Assembly: GCA_964647255.1 (NCBI GenBank)
Contig: CAZYGI010000049.1
Location: 1-31,028, forward strand
Direction: 5' to 3'
DNA from: CAWJEL01 sp964647255
GTDB lineage: Bacteria > Chloroflexota > Anaerolineae > CG2-30-64-16
Length of the DNA stretch: 31,028 bases
Shown here: positions 24,161-31,028 of the stretch, one piece after another
Layout: each line of letters starts with the position of its first letter
Position numbering within the stretch: position 1 is the stretch's first letter
Translations under genes and position numbers: made by a program
Notes under the pieces: model-generated
Database searches by the model: none
Told to the model about the DNA's origin: nothing
What the model saw: only the letters and a program-made list of their open reading frames with translations

Positions 24161-26587
24161 TTAAGGTTTTGGCCTTAGCTCGCGGGTTTTGGGTGTCTTC
24201 ATCAGGGCAAGAATGCCCTGCAGGTAACGTCCGTTTGCCAGGTGGACGATGCCTGTGGTGATGTGCCTGGGCAGCTCGTCCGGGCTGTGCAGGCTCAGAC
24301 TCCTGAGCGGTGTGTTGGTGGCGCTTGCCATGAGCATCTTGAATGTGGCATTGTTGTAGTCCGGGCCGCCGAACGGCCCGGCGATCCGCTTCTCAATGGA
24401 TTTGATGATCTGCCGGACGATAAAGCTGTCCCGCATATCCTGGAAGGAGCAATCCAGCGTGTATTCGCCTTTGCGCCAACGTGTCACCGGGCTGATCTCG
24501 CGGCCGAGCATGGACTCGAAATCCGCCTGGGTGACCGCTCCGGTCAAATCGCCGTACCAGCGGGGAGCCGGCCGGACTTGCGGCGAGACATCTTGCCCGC
24601 GGACTGCAACCTCCGCCTGCAAACGGATATCGCGGCTGGAGGCGCCGACCAGGATGCGATAGCGGCCGCCGGGCGTCACCCAGTCGCCGGCACCGGGATC
24701 GTAGAGCGCAAACGAGCGGGCATCCAGGGCGAAGGTGACTCGTTTTGTCTCGCCGGCTTGCAGGGGGACTTTGGCGAACTCCTTGAGTTCCTTCTCCGGG
24801 CGAAACACCGAATGCGCCAGGTCGCTGACGTAAATCTGCACGACTTCTGCGCCATCAACCGGGCCGACGTTCCGAACGGTCAAAGAGACCTTCAGATCGT
24901 AGGGCGCGTCGAGTGTGTCGCCGGAGAGGATCAGGTCCCGGTACTCAAATGTGGTGTAAGACAGGCCATGGCCGAACGGGAACAGGACCTCTTTTCGGGC
25001 CTTGTCGTAGTAGCGGTATCCGACGTAGATTCCCTCGCGGTACTGCGCCTGCTTCCCGCCGGTTTCGTAAAACCCGGCCGAAGGCACATCCGCGTAGCGC
25101 ACGGGATAGCTCTCAGCCAGTTTCCCGCTCGGATTGACCTTGCCGGACAGCAGTTCCGCCGCGGCGGGGCCGCCCGCCTGGCCGGCCAGGTACAGATTCA
25201 GCACCGCCTTGACCTTTGGCAGCCAGGGCATTTCGACCGGCGCGCCGCCGACCAGCACCACCGCCGTGTTTGGGTTTGCCTCGGCCACTCGGGCGATCAA
25301 CGCATGGTGGCTTTCCGGGATGGCCAGTGTGGTTCGATCAAAGCCTTCAGACTCGTATTCCTCGGGCAGCCCGGCGAATATCACCGCCACATCGCTTTCC
25401 CGCGCCCCGGCGACGGCTGCCGCGATCAACGCCTCGTCGGCCGCACCCCGCAGCGGGTAGCCCTCGTAGCCGGTATACGTGATCCCTAATCGGTCGAACC
25501 CATCGGCCGCGCTCGAAAGCCGCGTCGGGGTGATGTGTGAGCTGCCTGCCCCCCCGTAGCGCGGCGTCTTCGCCAGCGCGCCGATCAGCGCGATCTTACG
25601 GCCGGGCCGGATCGGGAGCAGACTGTCTTTGTTCTTCAGGAGGACGGCCGAGCCGGCAGCGATTCTCTGCGCCAGCCGATGATGGGCTTCGGCATCATAG
25701 CGATAGCCGGGCCGACGCTGCTCGACCGCGCGGAATGCCAGCTCGAGCAGCCTGTCCACGCTTTCATCCACCCGCCCTTCGGCCAGCTTTCCGCTGCGGA
25801 CCGCCGTGATGACCGTCTCGTCGAAATGGCCCTTGCTGCCGGGCATTTCCAGGTCGAGCCCCGCCTCGAAGGATTTGTCCCGGTCGTTCATCGCGCCCCA
25901 ATCGGTGACGATGACGCCCTCGAAGCCCCACTCATCCCGCAGGATTTCCCGGAGCAAGGTGCGGTTATCGCTGCAATACGTGCCGTTCAGCTTGTTGTAC
26001 GCGCACATCACGGTGGCCGGCTGGCCGCGCTTGACGGCCTTCTCGAAAGCCGGCAGGTAAATCTCGCGCAGCGTTCGTTCATCTATCACGCTGTCCGAGG
26101 ACATGCGTTCGCTCTCCTGGTTGTTCGCGGCAAAATGCTTGAGCGATGCGCCGATGCCCCGGCTTTGGAGCCCGCGAATCCACGCGGCCGCCATCTCGCC
26201 GGCCAGATACGGGTCCTCCGAAAAATACTCGAAGTTCCGGCCGCACAGCGGATTGCGCTTGATGTTCGCGCCCGGACCCAGGACGATAGCGATGTCTTCC
26301 TGCAGCGCCTCCTCTCCGATGGCGGCGCCCAGCTCATGGAGCAGATCGCGATCCCATGAACAGGCGGTCAGGCTCGCCGTCGGGAAGGCGGTGGCGGGGA
26401 CGCTGGCGTTGATTCCAAGGTGATCCGCCGTCGCGACCTGCTTGCGCAGGCCGTGCGGCCCATCCGCCATCGCAATGCTTGGGATGCCGTATCTGTCGAA
26501 AGCCTTGGTGCGGAAAGTATCCGCGCCGGAACACAGGGCGATCTTCTCTGCGAGAGTCATCTGGGCGATAAGCGTCTGGTGTTTCAT
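24161..26587 (-). CDS. Glycoside hydrolase family 3 (beta-glucosidase/xylosidase type)
   Basis: An 808-residue GH3 enzyme with no signal peptide, so it should cleave imported oligosaccharides. Order: TIM barrel (about 1-300) with the start MTLAEKIALCSG, the KHFAANNQE loop (150-158) and nucleophile Asp229 in VIVTDWGAM; alpha/beta sandwich (about 320-540) with GLPEEYESEGFDRTTLAIP, which probably supplies the acid/base Glu; fibronectin-III-like domain (about 580-680, FGHGLSYTTFEY onward); and a C-terminal extension of over 100 residues (LPRHITTGIVHLANGRYLQGILALM) seen in a subgroup of bacterial GH3. The ATG at 26587 fits the family start, with GGAAA upstream; a longer frame to 26665 adds 26 residues without similarity. 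Linkage specificity cannot be read; beta-glucoside or beta-xyloside is usual. Confidence 0.92.
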   Translation of the reverse strand: MKHQTLIAQMTLAEKIALCSGADTFRTKAFDRYGIPSIAMADGPHGLRKQVATADHLGINASVPATAFPTASLTACSWDRDLLHELGAAIGEEALQEDIAIVLGPGANIKRNPLCGRNFEYFSEDPYLAGEMAAAWIRGLQSRGIGASLKHFAANNQESERMSSDSVIDERTLREIYLPAFEKAVKRGQPATVMCAYNKLNGTYCSDNRTLLREILRDEWGFEGVIVTDWGAMNDRDKSFEAGLDLEMPGSKGHFDETVITAVRSGKLAEGRVDESVDRLLELAFRAVEQRRPGYRYDAEAHHRLAQRIAAGSAVLLKNKDSLLPIRPGRKIALIGALAKTPRYGGAGSSHITPTRLSSAADGFDRLGITYTGYEGYPLRGAADEALIAAAVAGARESDVAVIFAGLPEEYESEGFDRTTLAIPESHHALIARVAEANPNTAVVLVGGAPVEMPWLPKVKAVLNLYLAGQAGGPAAAELLSGKVNPSGKLAESYPVRYADVPSAGFYETGGKQAQYREGIYVGYRYYDKARKEVLFPFGHGLSYTTFEYRDLILSGDTLDAPYDLKVSLTVRNVGPVDGAEVVQIYVSDLAHSVFRPEKELKEFAKVPLQAGETKRVTFALDARSFALYDPGAGDWVTPGGRYRILVGASSRDIRLQAEVAVRGQDVSPQVRPAPRWYGDLTGAVTQADFESMLGREISPVTRWRKGEYTLDCSFQDMRDSFIVRQIIKSIEKRIAGPFGGPDYNNATFKMLMASATNTPLRSLSLHSPDELPRHITTGIVHLANGRYLQGILALMKTPKTRELRPKP

Positions 26588-26801
26588 TGCGACGTTTTCC
26601 AGGCCGTTACCGCAGAGAGGGATCGCTGCGGCAACAGACGGCTGTGGTGTACAGGCTAAGGACATCGGCCACCGGCTTTGCAGGTGCGGCAGGAGTGCCG
26701 GCGGTGATCAGGTCGTCAAGCGCGCTCATGGAGGCCTATGATACCATCTCCCCTCGCCTGTCGCAATGGGAGGAGAGGGTTACTGCAATCGGCTTGCTGC
26801 A

Positions 26802-26909
26802 TGTGTCACCTTCGCAGGCTGCCTTGGCCTGCTCAATGGTGTCGGCGCAGACGATGGCGATCGCCTCTCCCTACTGGAAGACCTTGGTGTCGCATCAGAA
26901 CCCGTTCCT
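26802..26909 (-). pseudogene. Decayed fragment resembling xanthine dehydrogenase/aldehyde oxidase large subunit
   Basis: Read on the minus strand in one frame, this stretch gives DTKVFQ, stop, GEAIAIVCADTIEQAKAACE. This resembles the segment KVFQYGEAIAIVAADT-E-A-A found near the N-terminus of molybdenum-binding subunits of xanthine dehydrogenase-type enzymes, with a stop codon where Tyr is expected and another stop 7 codons earlier. Similarity fades on both sides, so only about 35 codons remain. It looks like a relic of a gene displaced by the glycan genes. Short and judged by eye. Confidence 0.35.
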
Positions 26910-26915
26910 GAAATC

Positions 26916-26924
26916 TGGTATAAT
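26916..26924 (+). promoter_or_regulatory. Extended -10 promoter of the GH130-epimerase-esterase genes
   Basis: TGGTATAAT, a perfect TATAAT (26919-26924) with the TG of an extended -10. No recognisable -35 lies 16-18 bp upstream. The start would be near 26931, giving a leader of about 32 nt. No LacI operator is seen nearby. Confidence 0.6.
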
Positions 26925-26962
26925 AGCGAGGATCACCCGCAGTGCGCGAGGAGAGTGAAACT

Positions 26963-28138
26963 GTGTTCGAGCCATTTGCAATCCGCCTGGCGCGGCTCAC
27001 CGCGCAACACCAGGCGCTGATCACCCGCCCCAACGAAGTGGACCCGACGTGGGACAATGGCGTGTACCTGCGCTACCGCCACCCGGCGGTGACGGCGGCC
27101 CACGCACCCCTGGCGTGGCGGTTCGACCTGAACCCGATCACCAACCCCCGTCTGCTGGAGCGGATCGGCGTGAACGCTGCGTTCAACGCCGGGGCGATTG
27201 AGGCCGACGGTCGGATCCTCCTGGTCCTCCGCGTCGAAGGGTGGGACCGTAAGTCGTTCTTCGCCGTGGCTGAAAGCCCGAACGGCGTGGATAACTTCCG
27301 CTTCTGGGACGAGCCGGTCTTCCTGCCGGAGACGACGGACCCCGACACCAACGTCTACGACATGCGCGTGGTGAAGCACGAAGATGGCTGGATCTACGGC
27401 ATCTTCTGCACGGAACGCAAAGATCCGAAAGCGCCCCCCGGCGACCTGAGCAGCGCAGTGGCCCAGGCCGGCATCGCCCGGACAAAGGATTTCGTGACCT
27501 GGGACCGTCTGCCTGACCTGGTGACGCCTTCCCCGCAGCAGCGCAACGTCGTGCTCCACCCGGAGTTCGTTGACGGCAAATATGCGTTCTACACCCGGCC
27601 GCAGGATGACTTCATCTCCGCGGGCAGCGGCGGCGGCATCGGCTGGGGGCTGAGCGAGCGCATGGACCCGGCCGTGATCGAGCATGAGGTCGTCATCGAG
27701 CCGCGGCAGTACCATACGATCAAAGAAGCTAAGAACGGCGAAGGGCCCGCACCCATCAAGACGCCGCAGGGGTGGCTGCACCTGGCCCATGGCGTGCGTA
27801 ACACCGCGGCCGGGTTGCGCTACGTGCTCTACCTGTACCTGAGCGAACTGGCGCGGCCGTGGGTCGTCACGCACCGGCCGGCCGGCTATCTCATCGCGCC
27901 CGAGGGCGAGGAGCGTGTCGGCGACGTGTCCAACGTGGTCTTCTCCAACGGTTGGGTGGCCCGTAGCGACGGGGTGCTGATCTACTATGCGTCGTCCGAC
28001 ACCCGGCTGCACGTGGCGGTCTCCACCGTGGATCGGCTGCTGGACTATGTGCTCAACACGCCGGAGGATGGTCTGCGCTCTGCGGCCAGCGTGCAGCAGC
28101 GCATTGCCTTGATCCGGCGGAACGGAGCGCTGCGATGA
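26963..28138 (+). CDS. GH130 phosphorylase, probable 4-O-beta-D-mannosyl-D-glucose phosphorylase
   Basis: A 391-residue GH130 enzyme, cytoplasmic, predicted to phosphorolyse mannosyl-glucose to mannose-1-phosphate and glucose. Typical blocks: VNAAFNAGAIEADGRILLVLRVEG (70-93), NVYDMRVVKHEDGWIYG (130-146) with the proposed catalytic Asp133, RNVVLHPEFVDGKYAFYTRPQ and GSGGGIGWGL, the last typical of subfamily 1 (mannosyl-glucose phosphorylases) rather than mannan phosphorylases. I use the GTG at 26963, which has GAGGAG 9 nt upstream; another GTG at 26942 would put that sequence inside the gene. Its stop overlaps the 2-epimerase gene by 4 bp, the textbook partnership for beta-mannobiose use. Confidence 0.9.
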   Translation: MFEPFAIRLARLTAQHQALITRPNEVDPTWDNGVYLRYRHPAVTAAHAPLAWRFDLNPITNPRLLERIGVNAAFNAGAIEADGRILLVLRVEGWDRKSFFAVAESPNGVDNFRFWDEPVFLPETTDPDTNVYDMRVVKHEDGWIYGIFCTERKDPKAPPGDLSSAVAQAGIARTKDFVTWDRLPDLVTPSPQQRNVVLHPEFVDGKYAFYTRPQDDFISAGSGGGIGWGLSERMDPAVIEHEVVIEPRQYHTIKEAKNGEGPAPIKTPQGWLHLAHGVRNTAAGLRYVLYLYLSELARPWVVTHRPAGYLIAPEGEERVGDVSNVVFSNGWVARSDGVLIYYASSDTRLHVAVSTVDRLLDYVLNTPEDGLRSAASVQQRIALIRRNGALR

Positions 28139-29331
28139 TGGATTCAGCGGCCCTGCGCGGGCGCATCGAGGTTGAATTGGTCGGTAATATCCTGCCGTTT
28201 TGGGCGACAGCCACCCTGGACGAGGAAAACGGCGGCTTCTACGGCGCGCTGACCAATGACCTGGTCGTACTGAACGAGGCGCCCCGGTCGGCGGTGCTCA
28301 CTGAGCGCATCCTCTGGACTTTCGCCACCGCGTATCGAACCGCCGGCCAAGCGCGCGACCTGGCGATCGCCCAGCGCGCCTATGAGTACCTGCTGGCCCA
28401 CTTCCGCGATCCGCAGCACCGGGGGGTCTACTGGACCGTGGACCGCCGCGGCCGACCCCTGAATGACCGCAAACATTCATATGCCCAGGCCTTCGCGATC
28501 TATGGGTTGGCCGAGTATCACCGCGCGACGGGCGATCCCGGGGCGCTGGCTGAGGCGCAAGCGCTGTTCCGGCTGCTCGAAGCGCACGCATACGACGCGG
28601 CGAACGGCGGCTACATCGAGTGCTGCACGAGGGAATGGGGCGCGCTCGCCGACGTGCGGCTGAGCGCCGTGGACGTCAACTCCCGCAAATCCATGAACAC
28701 GTTGCTGCACATCCTGGAAGCCTACACCAATCTGCTGCGCGTCTGGCCCGACCCCGGGCTGCGCTCGCAGCTCGGGGGACTGATCCAGATCTTCTTTGAC
28801 CACGTGATTGATCCCGAGACGCATCGCTTTCGCCTCTTCTTTGACGATCGCTGGCGCTGGGCGCACCTCAGCACGATGGTCTCGTACGGCCACGACATCG
28901 AGGGGAGCTGGCTGCTGGTGGAAGCAGCCGAGGTGCTGGGCGACGCCGGCCTGCTGGCGCGCGCCCGTGCTGAGGCGGTGGCGATGGCCGAGGCGGTGCT
29001 CCGTGCGGCCCTCAACCCCGACGGCAGCATCCGTTACGAGTCGGGCGGCCATGACGAGCGCGCCGCACAAAAGCACTGGTGGGCGCACGCCGAAGCGGTG
29101 GTGGGGTTCTACAACGCCTATCAGCTCTCCGGCGAGCCGCGCTTCGCCGACGCGGCGGCCGCGGTGTGGGAATACATCGCGGCGAAGTTCGTGGATCCTG
29201 TGCACGGCGACTGGTTCAAGGTGCTGGATCCCGCGGGCGCACCCTTGCCCGACCAGCCCAAGGTTGGGCCGTGGGAATGCCCCTATCACCACAGCCGCAT
29301 GTGTTTTGAGATGTTGGCGCGATTGAAGTGA
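28135..29331 (+). CDS. Cellobiose/mannobiose 2-epimerase (AGE family)
   Basis: A 398-residue (alpha/alpha)6-barrel epimerase of the N-acylglucosamine 2-epimerase family. It has the cellobiose 2-epimerase hallmarks RKSMNTLLHILEAYT (184-198, His192), SYGHDIEGSWLL (250-261, His253), KHWWAHAEAVVGF (313-325) and a final ECPYHHSRMCFEM (381-393, His385), matching the catalytic histidines of known enzymes. It would convert beta-1,4-mannobiose to mannosyl-glucose, the substrate of the GH130 gene with which it shares an ATGA overlap, and could also epimerise cellobiose. The start is the ATG at 28135 (an ATG follows at 28138), with GGAG upstream. Confidence 0.92.
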   Translation: MMDSAALRGRIEVELVGNILPFWATATLDEENGGFYGALTNDLVVLNEAPRSAVLTERILWTFATAYRTAGQARDLAIAQRAYEYLLAHFRDPQHRGVYWTVDRRGRPLNDRKHSYAQAFAIYGLAEYHRATGDPGALAEAQALFRLLEAHAYDAANGGYIECCTREWGALADVRLSAVDVNSRKSMNTLLHILEAYTNLLRVWPDPGLRSQLGGLIQIFFDHVIDPETHRFRLFFDDRWRWAHLSTMVSYGHDIEGSWLLVEAAEVLGDAGLLARARAEAVAMAEAVLRAALNPDGSIRYESGGHDERAAQKHWWAHAEAVVGFYNAYQLSGEPRFADAAAAVWEYIAAKFVDPVHGDWFKVLDPAGAPLPDQPKVGPWECPYHHSRMCFEMLARLK

Positions 29332-29373
29332 TTCTGACCCGTTTCCCCGGCGAGGCTTTTCAAGGAGACACCA

Positions 29374-30357
<984 letters not shown>

Positions 30358-30988
30358 TCCGCGCTCCGGACCGCCCTCTCGTGTCATCTATAGATCATGC
30401 TACGCCCTACTCCATCCGTCGCGGCCGATACTGGATCGCGCGATCCGAGGATCGCCGCGACATGTGCGGGCTGAATGCGCTCGCTCCCGGCCAGAGCCGC
30501 AATCGTCCGCTTTAGCTTCAGCAGGCGGTGGTGCGTGTATCGGCACCTGCGTGCCGGTACACGTTCGCGCGCTCAGGTTCATTTCCCAGCCAATACCCCA
30601 GAGAGACCGACCAACATCTGGCCCCGTGGTAGGCAGCGAGCCTATAAGGTTCTCCGGCGTCCAAAGTTCTCGCGCGGGCTATGGTCAGGAATAGAGAGAG
30701 GCAAGAGTGAACATAAGGAGCCGAGGTGAACTCCTGGGATCGGACACTTTTGGGCAGCAGAAGATGACACGGTGCGGCTCACACGCCTGGATAAGCTGGC
30801 AAAACCTGTGCCATTGTGGTAAGCTAACACCGCCTGTGTGGAGGGCAAAGCAATGCTGGAGAGCGACCCGAGCGCCGCATGCATGTGGTGCAAAAGGTCT
30901 TTCTCACTGCAAGGCTGCGGGTGCGCGGCAGCACCGGTCAGTGCGTATCGAATCCTCATTACTTTTTTGCACGTGAGGAGCACAGATC
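30358..30988. other. 631-bp non-coding stretch after the esterase
   Basis: No convincing gene in either strand; the reading frames present lack ribosome-binding sites and family motifs. It holds a 10-bp palindrome ATCTATAGAT (30386-30395) and a strong hairpin at 30534-30563. No LacI core site and no clear promoter for the next gene was found. Its composition is less GC-rich toward the right end. Confidence 0.5.
30534..30563. terminator. Stable hairpin in the right-end intergenic region
   Basis: A stem of 13 bp (CGTGTATCGGCAC with GTGCCGGTACACG, one G-T wobble) around the loop CTGC. It could end transcripts of the mannan genes, but no T-run follows on either side. Confidence 0.45.
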
Positions 30989-31028
30989 ATGGATATCGCT
31001 GGCGTCCTGGCTTCCGGACCCTTCTCTC
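30989..31028 (+). CDS. Start of an unidentified gene, cut by the window edge
   Basis: ATG at 30989 with GAGGAG (30975-30980) 8 nt upstream opens a frame MDIAGVLASGPFS that continues past the right end. Thirteen residues are too few to name it. The good ribosome-binding sequence is the main evidence. Confidence 0.45.
   Translation, partial: MDIAGVLASGPFS

Larger units (their letters stand above)
26588..26962. other. 375-bp divergent intergenic region between GH3 and GH130
   Basis: It contains the GH130 extended -10 promoter (26916-26924), a decayed coding fragment on the minus strand (26802-26909) and, in the GH3 leader, a weak LacI-like half-conserved site GTTACCGCAGAG (26606-26617; six of eight fixed core positions). 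I could not find a convincing promoter for GH3. Confidence 0.5.

Noticed and set aside
26680..26729. Small minus-strand open frame beginning MSALDDLITAG upstream of GH3
   Set aside because: No ribosome-binding sequence and no recognisable family; it ends in the GH3 leader. Considered chance or part of the decayed region.

Overview
The window is GC-rich and densely packed with co-directional operons of sugar-catabolic genes. The oligopeptide-family solute-binding lipoprotein carries a long Pro/Ala/Thr-rich repeat linker (EPTKAP units), a style common in Chloroflexota. Together with the mix of LacI repressors, phosphorylases and NDP-sugar enzymes this suggests an anaerobic or facultative heterotrophic Chloroflexota bacterium (Anaerolineae-like). 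That placement is inference; no rRNA or marker gene is present. I see no tRNA, CRISPR array, transposase or phage gene.

Layout. (1) 1-9037, minus strand: a ten-gene operon headed by a LacI regulator, then a URO-D-fold protein, a tagaturonate epimerase (UxaE-like), a cupin, a second URO-D-fold protein, NagA, an SGNH hydrolase, NagB, a third URO-D-fold protein and the start of an SDR-type oxidoreductase. (2) 9257-16844, plus strand: a paralogous LacI regulator, then a complete Opp/Dpp-type ABC importer (binding lipoprotein, two permeases, two ATPases), followed by a HAD phosphatase at 17047-17946. (3) 18171-20983, minus strand: a GDP-mannose 3,5-epimerase-like enzyme, a GHMP kinase and a tandem nucleotidyltransferase whose N-terminal copy has lost its catalytic motif. 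(4) 21190-22269: a third LacI regulator, divergent from group 3. (5) 22382-26587, minus strand: an FGGY sugar kinase and a GH3 glycosidase. (6) 26963-30357, plus strand: GH130 phosphorylase, cellobiose/mannobiose 2-epimerase and a CE7 acetyl esterase. A new gene begins at 30989 and leaves the window.

How it may work together. Group 6 matches the known phosphorolytic route for beta-1,4-mannobiose (epimerise to mannosyl-glucose, then phosphorolyse to Man-1-P and glucose), with an esterase to remove acetyl groups. GH3 would trim oligosaccharides and the FGGY kinase would phosphorylate a released sugar. Group 1 deacetylates and deaminates GlcNAc-6-P and has a hexuronate epimerase, alongside three URO-D-fold proteins of unknown role. 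Group 3 looks like a kinase/nucleotidyltransferase/epimerase route to an activated sugar.

Control. The best-supported regulatory result is a family of LacI-type operators with core GTNANCGNTNAC in three control regions. Two near-identical 28-bp composite operators lie 126 bp apart between the divergent LacI genes at 9.0-9.3 kb, each just downstream of a good sigma-70-type promoter. A tandem pair overlaps the promoter of group 3, and a single site lies in the leader of the FGGY kinase. The two strongest candidates for something undescribed are the group 1 operon (three URO-D paralogues with NagA/NagB/UxaE) and the group 3 activated-sugar operon.
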